This document shows, piece by piece, positions 1 to 9,167 of a stretch of DNA of 64,000 nt. Source of the DNA: Meghimatium bilineatum (lineage: Eukaryota; Mollusca; Gastropoda; Stylommatophora; Philomycidae); NCBI GenBank assembly GCA_034231615.1, contig CM067316.1:29441714-29505713 (forward strand). Direction: 5' to 3'. The stretch's first letter is position 1. Each line of letters starts with the position of its first letter. The position numbers and the translations under genes were made by a program. The notes below the pieces were generated by a model. The model was given only the letters and a program-made list of their open reading frames with translations, made no database searches and had not been told where the DNA came from.

Positions 1-955
1 TACTGCAGCTTACTACACCAGAAATTGCAGTCTGGACACACGAATTGGGTGTATTCCAGTTTAGTACGCCAAAACTCGTTGTATTCTGGCATATTACTCA
101 CAAATTCATTGTACTGAAGCTTACTACACTAGAAATGAGTGTATTCTGGCCTGTTACAGATGACTTCGTTGTTTTGCAGCTTAATAACTAAGAACACTGG
201 CGAATTATACACAAATTAGGTCTCTTGCTGTTTAGTACGTCAAAATGCATTGTTCTATTGCATATTACTCACAAATTGGGTGTACTGCAGCTTACTACAC
301 CAGAAATTGCAGTCTGGACACACGAATTTGGTGTATTCTAGCTTACTACGTTAGAACTCGGTGTATTCTGGCATATTACTCACAAGTTCATTGTTCTGAA
401 GCTTACTACACTTGAATTGAGTTTATTCTGGCCTATTATACATCATTTCGTAGTAATGCAGCACAATACGTCAGAATACTGTCGTATTACACACAAATTA
501 GGTCTTGCTGTTTAGTACGTCAAAACTCAGTGTTTTGTGGCATATTACTCACAAATTGGGTGTTCTGAAGCTTACTTCACTTGAATTGAGTGTATTCTGA
601 CTTGTTACACATGACTGTTGTTTTGCAGCTTAATAACTAAGAACACTGGCGAATTATACACAAATTAGGTCTCTTGCTGTTTAGTACGTCAAAACTCAGT
701 GTTCTATGGCATATTACTCACAAATTGGGTGTACTGCAGCTTACTACACCAGAAATTGCAGTCTGGACACACGAATTGGGTGTATTCCAGTTTAGTACGC
801 CAAAACTCGTTGTATTCTGGCATATTACTCACACATTCATTGTACTGAAGCTTACTACACTAGAATTGAGTGTATTCTGGCCTGTTACAGATGACTTCGT
901 TGTTTTGCAGCTTAATAACTAAGAACACTTGCGAATTATACACAAATTAGGTCTC

Positions 956-1122
956 TTGCTGTTTAGTACGTCAAAACTCAGTTTTCTATGACATATTACT
1001 CACAAATTGGGTGTACTGAAGCTTACTACATTTGAATTGAGTGTATTCTGGCCTGTTACACATGACTTCGTTGTTTTGCAGCTTAATAAGAACACTGGCG
1101 AATTATACACAAATTAGGTCTC
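956..1122 (+). repeat. Module B (167-bp trimer), representative copy
   Basis: Three dimers: d1 (TTTAGTACGTC / CATATTACTC), d4 (CTTACTACATTTG / CCTGTTACAC) and a shortened d5 (CTTAATAAGAAC, 47 bp). Most free B modules carry CTATGACATA in d1 where A and C have CTATGGCATA. Free copies start at 956, 4029, 5195, 5644, 9001, 12246, 13255, 16500, 18580, 19029, 24885, 27408, 29367, 31436, 34403, 40088, 42047, 44279, 46513, 48745, 50977, 53940 and 58241. Copies at 5644, 19029, 31436 and 34403 are 165 bp because CACTGGCG became CACGCG. Copies at 24885, 27408 and 40088 carry the TGCATTG form of d1. A closely related trimer forms the second part of every C module. Confidence 0.92.
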
Positions 1123-1390
1123 TTGCTGTTTAGTACGTCAAAACTCAGTGTTCTATGGCATATTACTCACAAATTGGGTGTTCTCAGAAATTGCAGTCTG
1201 GACACACGAATTGGGTGTATTCCAGTTTAGTACGCCAAAACTCGTTGTATTCTGGCATATTACTCACAAATTCATTGTACTGAAGCTTACTACACTAGAA
1301 TTGAGTGTATTCTGGCCTGTTACAGATGACTTCGTTGTTTTGCAGCTTAATAACTAAGAACACTTGCGAATTATACACAAATTAGGTCTC
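1123..1390 (+). repeat. Shortened A module (268 bp) with 14-bp deletion
   Basis: An A module that lost 14 bp spanning the d1/d2 boundary: GGTGTTCT joins directly to CAGAAATTG at 1184/1185, removing GCAGCTTACTACAC and the PstI site. The deletion shifts frame, so the open frame here runs from a GTG at 1148. The only other carrier is 4196-4463, junction at 4257/4258, the partner in the 3,073-bp duplication. Confidence 0.93.
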
Positions 1391-1672
1391 TTGCTGTTTA
1401 GTACGTCAAAACTCAGTGTTCTATGGCATATTACTCACAAATTGGGTGTTCTGCAGCTTACTACACCAGAAATTGCAGTCTGGACACACGAATTGGGTGT
1501 ATTCCAGTTTAGTACGCCAAAACTCGTTGTATTCTGGCATATTACTCACAAATTCATTGTACTGAAGCTTGCTACACTAGAATTGAGTGTATTCTGGCCT
1601 GTTACAGATGACTTCGTTGTTTTGCAGCTTAATAACTAAGAACACTGGCGAATTATACACAAATTAGGTCTC

Positions 1673-2121
1673 TTGCTGTTTAGTACGTCAAAACTCAGTG
1701 TTCTATGGCATATTACTGACAAATTGGGTGTACTGCAGCTTACTACACCAGAAATTGCAGTCTGGACACACGAATTTGGTGTATTCTAGCTTACTACGTT
1801 AGAACTCGGTGTATTCTGGCATATTACTCACAAGTTCATTGTTCTGAAGCTTACTACACTTGAATTGAGTTTATTCTGGCCTATTATACATCATTTCGTA
1901 GTAATGCAGCACAATACGTCAGAATACTGTCGTATTACACACAAATTAGGTCTTGCTGTTTAGTACGTCAAAACTCAGTGTTTTGTGGCATATTACTCAC
2001 AAATTGGGTGTTCTGAAGCTTACTTCACTTGAATTGAGTGTATTCTGACTTGTTACACATGACTGTTGTTTTGCAGCTTAATAACTAAGAACACTGGCGA
2101 ATTATACACAAATTAGGTCTC
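1673..2121 (+). repeat. Module C, subtype C1 (449 bp), representative copy
   Basis: A pentamer whose fifth dimer is CACAATACGTC... plus a trimer. Diagnostic variants are GAGTTTATTC in d4, GCAGCACAATACG, GAATACTGTCG, and in the trimer GTGTTCTGAAG followed by CTTACTTCACTTG, CTGACTTG and a 51-bp AATAACTAAG end. The first dimer occurs in three forms: ordinary (CAGTGTTCTATGG), with TACTGACAAATTG after an A-a module, or with TGCATTGTTCTATTG after an A-m module. C1 is the most frequent partner of A-m and A-a in the right half. Confidence 0.9.
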
Positions 2122-2238
2122 TTGCTGTTTAGTACGTCAAAACTCAGTGTTCTATGGCATATTACTCACAAATTGGGTGTACTGCAGCTTACTACACCAG
2201 AAATTGCAGTCTGGACACACGAATTTGGTGTATTCTAG

Positions 2239-2298
2239 CTTACTACGTTAGAACTCGGTGTATTCTGGCATATTACTCACAAGTTCATTGTTCTGAAG
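2239..2298 (+). repeat. Representative 60-bp dimer (class d3) of two ~30-bp subunits
   Basis: This full-length dimer shows the basic period. The first subunit (2239-2268) begins CTTACTACG and ends GTATTCTGG. The second (2269-2298) begins CATATTACTC and ends GTTCTGAAG. Both fit a loose pattern: C, an A/T-rich TATTA or TTACTA, a central AA-TT step, a G/T-rich stretch, and a terminal GG or AG. In the C2 module at 2122-2568 the successive subunits are 30,30,23,28,30,30,30,30,23,26,30,30,30,30,19 and 28 bp long, which sums to 447. The short subunits lie only in dimer classes d2 and d5. Confidence 0.93.
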
Positions 2299-2360
2299 CT
2301 TACTACACTTGAATTGAGTCTATTCTGGCCTATTATACATCATTTCGTAGTAATGCAGCA

Positions 2361-2386
2361 TAATACGTCAGAATAATGTCGTATTA
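2361..2386. other. 7-bp dyad in the fifth dimer of C modules (representative)
   Basis: TAATACG (2361-2367) and CGTATTA (2380-2386) are perfect inverted arms around a 12-nt spacer. The element lies in the fifth dimer specific to C modules and is present in C2-C5 copies; C1 copies have CAATACG, leaving 6-bp arms. It is absent from A and B modules. It could be a protein-binding dyad or a weak hairpin; no function is shown. Confidence 0.6.
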
Positions 2387-2568
2387 CACACAAATTAGGT
2401 CTTGCTGTTTAGTACGTCAAAACTCAGTGTTTTGTGGCATATTACTCACAAATTGGGTGTACTGAAGCTTACTACATTTGAATTGAGTGTATTCTGGCCT
2501 GTTACACATGACTTCGTTGTTTTGCAGCTTAATAAGAACACTGGCGAATTATACACAAATTAGGTCTC

Positions 2569-3015
2569 TTGCTGTTTAGTACGTCAAAACTCAGTGTTCT
2601 ATGGCATATTACTCACAAATGGAGTGTACTGCAGCTTACTACACCAGAAATTGCAGTCTGGACACACGAATTTGGTGCATTCTAGCTTACTACGTTAGAA
2701 CTCGGTGTATTCTGGCATATTACTCACAAGTTCATTGTTCTGAAGCTTACTACACTTGAATTGAGTCTATTCTGGCATATTATACATCATTTCGAAGTAA
2801 TGCAGCATAATACGTCAGAATACTGTCGTATTACACACAAATTAGGTCTTGCTGTTTAGTACGTCAAAACTCAGTGTTTTGTGGCATATTACTCACAAAT
2901 TGGGTGTACTGAAGCTTACTACATTTGAATTGAGTGTATTCTGGCCTGTTACACATGACTTCGTTGTTTTGCAGCTTAATAAGAACACTGGCGAATTATA
3001 CACAAATTAGGTCTC
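2569..3015 (+). repeat. Module C, subtype C3 (447 bp), representative copy
   Basis: Pentamer plus trimer with private variants spread along the whole module: AAATGGAGTG in d1, GGTGCATTCTAG in d2, CTGGCATATTATAC in d4 and TTCGAAGTAATG; the trimer is like that of C2. Further copies start at 10786, 15040, 21261, 24434, 28471, 36635, 39359, 41151, 47849, 52762, 55722, 57345, 60026 and 61651. A related form without GGAGTG and with TACTTTAGAAC starts at 18131, 30705 and 33672. C3 most often precedes an A-m module. Confidence 0.9.
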
Positions 3016-4745
3016 TTGCTGTTTAGTACGTCAAAACTCAGTGTTCTATGGCATATTACTCACAAATTGGGTGTACTGCAGCTTACTACACCAGAAATTG
3101 CAGTCTGGACACACGAATTGGGTGTATTCCAGTTTAGTACGCCAAAACTCGTTGTATTCTGGCATATTACTCACAAATTCATTGTACTGAAGCTTACTAC
3201 ACTAGAAATGAGTGTATTCTGGCCTGTTACAGATGACTTCGTTGTTTTGCAGCTTAATAACTAAGAACACTGGCGAATTATACACAAATTAGGTCTCTTG
3301 CTGTTTAGTACGTCAAAATGCATTGTTCTATTGCATATTACTCACAAATTGGGTGTACTGCAGCTTACTACACCAGAAATTGCAGTCTGGACACACGAAT
3401 TTGGTGTATTCTAGCTTACTACGTTAGAACTCGGTGTATTCTGGCATATTACTCACAAGTTCATTGTTCTGAAGCTTACTACACTTGAATTGAGTTTATT
3501 CTGGCCTATTATACATCATTTCGTAGTAATGCAGCACAATACGTCAGAATACTGTCGTATTACACACAAATTAGGTCTTGCTGTTTAGTACGTCAAAACT
3601 CAGTGTTTTGTGGCATATTACTCACAAATTGGGTGTTCTGAAGCTTACTTCACTTGAATTGAGTGTATTCTGACTTGTTACACATGACTGTTGTTTTGCA
3701 GCTTAATAACTAAGAACACTGGCGAATTATACACAAATTAGGTCTCTTGCTGTTTAGTACGTCAAAACTCAGTGTTCTATGGCATATTACTCACAAATTG
3801 GGTGTACTGCAGCTTACTACACCAGAAATTGCAGTCTGGACACACGAATTGGGTGTATTCCAGTTTAGTACGCCAAAACTCGTTGTATTCTGGCATATTA
3901 CTCACACATTCATTGTACTGAAGCTTACTACACTAGAATTGAGTGTATTCTGGCCTGTTACAGATGACTTCGTTGTTTTGCAGCTTAATAACTAAGAACA
4001 CTTGCGAATTATACACAAATTAGGTCTCTTGCTGTTTAGTACGTCAAAACTCAGTTTTCTATGACATATTACTCACAAATTGGGTGTACTGAAGCTTACT
4101 ACATTTGAATTGAGTGTATTCTGGCCTGTTACACATGACTTCGTTGTTTTGCAGCTTAATAAGAACACTGGCGAATTATACACAAATTAGGTCTCTTGCT
4201 GTTTAGTACGTCAAAACTCAGTGTTCTATGGCATATTACTCACAAATTGGGTGTTCTCAGAAATTGCAGTCTGGACACACGAATTGGGTGTATTCCAGTT
4301 TAGTACGCCAAAACTCGTTGTATTCTGGCATATTACTCACAAATTCATTGTACTGAAGCTTACTACACTAGAATTGAGTGTATTCTGGCCTGTTACAGAT
4401 GACTTCGTTGTTTTGCAGCTTAATAACTAAGAACACTTGCGAATTATACACAAATTAGGTCTCTTGCTGTTTAGTACGTCAAAACTCAGTGTTCTATGGC
4501 ATATTACTCACAAATTGGGTGTTCTGCAGCTTACTACACCAGAAATTGCAGTCTGGACACACGAATTGGGTGTATTCCAGTTTAGTACGCCAAAACTCGT
4601 TGTATTCTGGCATATTACTCACAAATTCATTGTACTGAAGCTTGCTACACTAGAATTGAGTGTATTCTGGCCTGTTACAGATGACTTCGTTGTTTTGCAG
4701 CTTAATAACTAAGAACACTGGCGAATTATACACAAATTAGGTCTC
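3016..4745 (+). repeat. HOR unit of 3,073 bp, partial second copy
   Basis: Module starts: A-m 3016, C1/TGCATTG 3298, A-h 3747, B 4029, shortened A 4196, A-a 4464. This repeats the first six modules of the preceding unit at an offset of 3,073 bp. The similarity ends soon after 4790, where GACAAATTTGG replaces GACAAATTGGG and the following C module switches to a different subtype mixture. Confidence 0.93.
3318..3336. other. TGCATTG variant with 5-bp inverted arms (representative)
   Basis: ATGCA (3318-3322) and TGCAT (3332-3336) flank a 9-nt spacer in the first dimer of the module following each A-m. The ordinary version of this site reads CTCAGTGTTCTATGG and lacks the symmetry. The several substitutions always occur together, so this is a single haplotype marker rather than independent mutations. 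Confidence 0.6.
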
Positions 4746-6087
4746 TTGCTGTTTAGTACGTCAAAACTCAGTGTTCTATGGCATATTACTGACAAATTTG
4801 GTGTACTGCAGCTTACTACACCAGAAATTGCAGTCTGGACACACGAATTTGGTGTATTCTAGCTTACTACGTTAGAACTCGGTGTATTCTGGCATATTAC
4901 TCACAAGTTCATTGTTCTGAAGCTTACTACACTTGAATTGAGTCTATTCTGGCATATTATACATCATTTCGAAGTAATGCAGCATAATACGTCAGAATAC
5001 TGTCGTATTACACACAAATTAGGTCTTGCTGTTTAGTACGTCAAAACTCAGTGTTTTGTGGCATATTACTCACAAATTGGGTGTACTGAAGCTTACTTCA
5101 CTTGAATTGAGTGTATTCTGACTTGTTACACATGACTGTTGTTTTGCAGCTTAATAACTAAGAACACTTGCGAATTATACACAAATTAGGTCTCTTGCTG
5201 TTTAGTACGTCAAAACTCAGTTTTCTATGACATATTACTCACAAATTGGGTGTACTGAAGCTTACTACATTTGAATTGAGTGTATTCTGGCCTGTTACAC
5301 ATGACTTCGTTGTTTTGCAGCTTAATAAGAACACTGGCGAATTATACACAAATTAGGTCTCTTGCTGTTTAGTACGTCAAAACTCAGTGTTCTATGGCAT
5401 ATTACTCACAAATTGGGTGTTCTGCAGCTTACTACACCAGAAATTGCAGTCTGGACACACGAATTGGGTGTATTCCAGTTTAGTACGCCAAAACTCGTTG
5501 TATTCTGGCATATTACTCACAAATTCATTGTACTGAAGCTTACTACACTTGAATTGAGTGTATTCTGGCATGTTACAGATGACTTCGTTGTTTTGCAGCT
5601 TAATAACTAAGAACACTTGCGAATTATACACAAATTAGGTCTCTTGCTGTTTAGTACGTCAAAACTCAGTGTTCTATGACATATTACTCACAAATTGGGT
5701 GTACTGAAGCTTACTACATTTGAATTGAGTGTATTCTGGCCTGTTACACATGACTTCGTTGTTTTGCAGCTTAATAAGAACACGCGAATTATACACAAAT
5801 TAGGTCTCTTGCTGTTTAGTACGTCAAAACTCAGTGTTCTATGGCATATTACTCACAAATTGGGTGTTCTGCAGCTTACTACACCAGAAATTGCAGTCTG
5901 GACACACGAATTGGGTGTATTCCAGTTTAGTACGCCAAAACTCGTTGTATTCTGGCATATTACTCACAAATTCATTGTACTGAAGCTTGCTACACTAGAA
6001 TTGAGTGTATTCTGGCCTGTTACAGATGACTTCGTTGTTTTGCAGCTTAATAACTAACACTGGCGAATTATACACAAATTAGGTCTC
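4746..6087 (+). repeat. Rearranged module block: C hybrid, B, A-t, short B, short A
   Basis: Module starts: hybrid C 4746 (GAC first dimer, GGTGTATTCTAG as in C1/C2, TTCGAAGTAATG as in C3, then a C1-like trimer with CTTACTTCACTTG), B 5195, A-t 5362, B of 165 bp 5644, A-a of 279 bp 5809. The B at 5644 has the 2-bp loss CACGCG. This brings its frame into line with the following A, so an open frame runs 120 codons from a TTG at 5695 to 6057. The A at 5809 lost 3 bp near its end (CTAACACTGG). Confidence 0.9.
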
Positions 6088-6538
6088 TTGCTGTTTAGTA
6101 CGTCAAAACTCAGTGTTCTATGGCATATTACTGACAAATTGGGTGTACTGCAGCTTACTACACCAGAAATTGCAGTCTGGACACACGAATTTGGTGTATT
6201 CTAGCTTACTACGTTAGAACTCGGTGTATTCTGGCATATTACTCACAAGTTCATTGTTCTGAAGCTTACTACACTTGAATTGAGTCTATTCTGGCCTATT
6301 ATACATCATGTCGTAGTAATGCAGCAAAATACGTCAGAATACTGTCGTATTACACACAAATTAGGTCTTGCTGTTTAGTACGTCAAAACTGAGTGTTTTC
6401 TGGCATATTACTCACAAATTGGGTGTACTGAAGCTTACTACACTTGAATTGAGTGTATTCTGGCCTGTTACACATGACTTCGTTGTTTTGCAGCTTAATA
6501 ACTAAGAACACTGGCGAATTATACACAAATTAGGTCTC
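6088..6538 (+). repeat. Module C, subtype C6 (451 bp), first of two copies
   Basis: C module with CATCATGTCGTAG, GCAGCAAAATACG, and GAGTGTTTTCTGG in the trimer; the trimer keeps both the two extra bases of ACTTCGTTG and the long AATAACTAAG end, giving 451 bp. The only other copy starts at 7990. Both are followed by a C1-like head with TGCATTG and a 2-bp loss (TACTCACGTTC), so 6088-6880 and 7990-8782 are a tandem duplication with a 1,902-bp offset. Confidence 0.88.
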
Positions 6539-6985
6539 TTGCTGTTTAGTACGTCAAAATGCATTGTTCTATTGCATATTACTCACAAATTGGGTGTACT
6601 GCAGCTTACTACACCAGAAATTGCAGTCTGGACACACGAATTTGGTGTATTCTAGCTTACTACGTTAGAACTCGGTGTATTCTGGCATATTACTCACGTT
6701 CATTGTTCTGAAGCTTACTACACTTGAATTGAGTTTATTCTGGCCTATTATACATCATTTCGTAGTAATGCAGCACAATACGTCAGAATATTGTCGTATT
6801 ACACACAAATTAGGTCTTGCTGTTTAGTACGTCAAAACTCAGTGTTTTGTGGCATATTACTCACAAATTTGGTGTACTGAAGCTTACTTCACTTGAATTG
6901 AGTGTATTCTGACTTGTTACACATGACTTTTGTTTTGCAGCTTAATAACTAAGAACACTGGCGAATTATACACAAATTAGGTCTC

Positions 6986-7267
6986 TTGCTGTTTAGTACG
7001 TCAAAACTCAGTGTTCTATGGCATATTACTCACAAATTGGGTGTACTGCAGCTTACTACACCAGAAATTGCAGTCTGGACACACGAATTGGGTGTATTCC
7101 AGTTTAGTACGCCAAAACTCGTTGTATTCTGGCATATTACTCACAAATTCATTGTACTGAAGCTTACTACACTAGAATTGAGTGTATTCTGGCCTGTTAC
7201 AGATGACTTCGTTGTTTTGCAGCTTAATAACTAAGAACAGTTGCGAATTATACACAAATTAGGTCTC
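6986..7267 (+). repeat. Module A (282-bp pentamer), representative copy
   Basis: Five dimers in order: d1 (TTTAGTACGTC), d2 (CTTACTACACC, 51 bp), d3 (TTTAGTACGCC), d4 (CTTACTACAC), d5 (CTTAATAACTAAG, 51 bp). All are multiples of 3 bp, so one plus-strand frame stays open for 82 codons (6986-7234) from a TTG. The d2/d3 joint reads TTCCAG; in C modules it is TTCTAG, which is a stop in that frame. Subtypes: A-m carries CTAGAAATGAG, A-a carries GCTTGCTACAC, A-h carries CACACATTCAT, A-t carries CACTTGAATTG in d4, and A-l is the plain form. I find 49 copies, one truncated at the left edge. Confidence 0.93.
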
Positions 7268-8440
7268 TTGCTGTTTAGTACGTCAAAACTCAGTGTTCTA
7301 TGACATATTACTCACAAATTGGGTGTACTGAAGCTTACTACACCAGAAATTGCATACGAATTTGGTGTATTCTAGCTAACTACGTTAGAACTCGGTGTAT
7401 TCTGGCATATTACTCACAAGTTCATTGTTCTGAAACTTACTACACTTGAATTGAGTCTATTCTGGCCTATTATACATCATTTCGTAGTAATGCAGCATAA
7501 TACGTCAGAATACTGTCGTATTACACACAAATTAGGTCCTGCTGTTTAGTACGTCAAAACTCAGTGTTTTGTGGCATATTACTCACAAATTGGGTGTACT
7601 GAAGCTTACTACACTTGAATTGAGTGTATTCTGACTTGTTACACATGACTGTTGTTTTGCAGCTTAATAGCTAAGAACACTGGCTAATTATAAACAAATT
7701 AGGTCACTTGCTGTTTAGTACGTCAAAACTCAGTGTTCTATGGCATATTACTCACAAATTGGGTGTTCTGCAGCTTACTACACCAGAAATTGCAGTCTGG
7801 ACACACGAATTGGGTGTATTCCAGTTTAGTACGCCAAAACTCGTTGTATTCTGGCATATTACTCACAAATTCATTGTACTGAAGCTTGCTACACTAGAAT
7901 TGAGTGTATTCTGGCCTGTTACAGATGACTTCGTTGTTTTGCAGCTTAATAACTAAGAACACTGGCGAATTATACACAAATTAGGTCTCTTGCTGTTTAG
8001 TACGTCAAAACTCAGTGTTCTATGGCATATTACTGACAAATTGGGTGTACTGCAGCTTACTACACCAGAAATTGCAGTCTGGACACACGAATTTGGTGTA
8101 TTCTAGCTTACTACGTTAGAACTCGGTGTATTCTGGCATATTACTCACAAGTTCATTGTTCTGAAGCTTACTACACTTGAATTGAGTCTATTCTGGCCTA
8201 TTATACATCATGTCGTAGTAATGCAGCAAAATACGTCAGAATACTGTCGTATTACACACAAATTAGGTCTTGCTGTTTAGTACGTCAAAACTGAGTGTTT
8301 TCTGGCATATTACTCACAAATTGGGTGTACTGAAGCTTACTACACTTGAATTGAGTGTATTCTGGCCTGTTACACATGACTTCGTTGTTTTGCAGCTTAA
8401 TAACTAAGAACACTGGCGAATTATACACAAATTAGGTCTC

Positions 8441-9000
8441 TTGCTGTTTAGTACGTCAAAATGCATTGTTCTATTGCATATTACTCACAAATTGGGTGTA
8501 CTGCAGCTTACTACACCAGAAATTGCAGTCTGGACACACGAATTTGGTGTATTCTAGCTTACTACGTTAGAACTCGGTGTATTCTGGCATATTACTCACG
8601 TTCATTGTTCTGAAGCTTACTACACTTGAATTGAGTTTATTCTGGCCTATTATACATCATTTCGTAGTAATGCAGCACAATACGTCAGAATATTGTCGTA
8701 TTACACACAAATTAGGTCTTGCTGTTTAGTACGTCAAAACTCAGTGTTTTGTGGCATATTACTCACAAATTTGGTGTACTGAAGCTTACTACACCAGAAA
8801 TTGCAGTCTGGACACACGAATTGGGTGTATTCCAGTTTAGTACGCCAAAACTCGTTGTATTCTGGCATATTACTCACAAATTCATTGTACTGAAGCTTAC
8901 TACACTAGAATTGAGTGTATTCTGGCCTGTTACAGATGACTTCGTTGTTTTGCAGCTTAATAACTAAGAACACTTGCGAATTATACACAAATTAGGTCTC
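8441..9000 (+). repeat. C/A fusion: half-C joined to an A module
   Basis: The pentamer of a C1-like module (8441-8718) is followed by a first dimer with CAGTGTTTTGTGG and AAATTTGG, which normally belongs to a C trimer, and then by d2-d5 of an A module (CTACACCAG onward). The private AAATTTGG variant also occurs in the intact C trimer near 6868, so that module is the likely donor. The second copy is at 12695-13254. Confidence 0.9.
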
Positions 9001-9167
9001 TTGCTGTTTAGTACGTCAAAACTCAGTGTTCTATGACATATTACTCACAAATTGGGTGTACTGAAGCTTACTACATTTGAATTGAGTGTATTCTGGCCTG
9101 TTACACATGACTTCGTTGTTTTGCAGCTTAATAAGAACACTGGCGAATTATACACAAATTAGGTCTC

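Larger units (their letters stand above)
2122..2568 (+). repeat. Module C, subtype C2 (447 bp), representative copy
   Basis: Pentamer plus trimer. Diagnostics are GAGTCTATTCTGG in d4, GCATAATACG with GAATAATGTCG in the fifth dimer, and a trimer with CTACATTTG and the short AATAAGAAC end. Dimer positions: d1 2128-2187, d2 2188-2238, d3 2239-2298, d4 2299-2358, d5' 2359-2407, then trimer dimers 2408-2467, 2468-2527 and 2528-2574. An ATG at 2154 opens a 52-codon frame to a TGA ending at 2312, as in other C modules with an ordinary first dimer; I do not regard it as a gene. Confidence 0.9.
1..3015 (+). repeat. HOR unit of 3,073 bp, first copy (left end cut)
   Basis: Module order and starts: A-m (begins 58 bp before the window), C1/TGCATTG 225, A-h 674, B 956, shortened A 1123, A-a 1391, C1/GAC 1673, C2 2122, C3 2569. 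The lengths 282+449+282+167+268+282+449+447+447 sum to 3,073. Position 1 corresponds exactly to 3074, and I saw no difference between 1-1717 and 3074-4790 in the parts compared. The block 1391-4250 also corresponds to 9608-12467 with an offset of 8,217. Confidence 0.93.
6088..8440 (+). repeat. Module block with C6 tandem pair and B/C4 hybrid
   Basis: Module starts: C6 6088, C1/TGCATTG with 2-bp loss 6539, A-l 6986, C4 with a B-type head 7268, A-a 7708, C6 7990. The module at 7268 carries CTATGACATA and ACTGAAGCTT, typical of B, then switches to CTACACCAG and GCATACGAA of C4. It therefore looks like a B-C4 fusion that removed one 167-bp trimer from the usual B-C4-A-a cassette. Confidence 0.9.

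Noticed and set aside
674-922. 82-codon frames in A modules (and 62-120-codon variants) as real protein-coding genes
   Set aside because: They start at TTG or GTG, repeat identically dozens of times, are open on both strands, and follow directly from a 10-codon repeat period. No promoter, ribosome site or known domain is visible.
2112-2118. TTAGG telomere-like motif at module ends (AAATTAGGTC)
   Set aside because: It occurs once per module end and never as a tandem TTAGG or TTAGGG run, so it is not telomeric.
2515-2527. Splice acceptor-like TTGTTTTGCAG before CTTAATAA
   Set aside because: It recurs in every trimer and A-module end, without a matching donor or an exon-like open frame downstream.
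2500-2530. CENP-B box candidate at ACTTCGTTGTTTTGCAG in d4
   Set aside because: TTCGTTG matches the first half of the CENP-B box, but the required downstream CGGG part is missing in all copies I looked at.
5392-5631. Minus-strand frames of 79 codons (also 18777-19016, 31184-31423, 34151-34390)
   Set aside because: They are antisense to A modules, start at GTG where checked, and show the same 10-residue period. They appear only where A-t copies have CACTTG instead of CACTAG, since the CTAG change makes a minus-strand stop.
5695-6057. 120-codon frame as a longer, possibly functional gene
   Set aside because: It arises from a 2-bp loss (CACGCG) at the B/A boundary that joins two repeat frames. 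The same loss before C4 gives only a 73-codon frame at 19080, 31487 and 34454.
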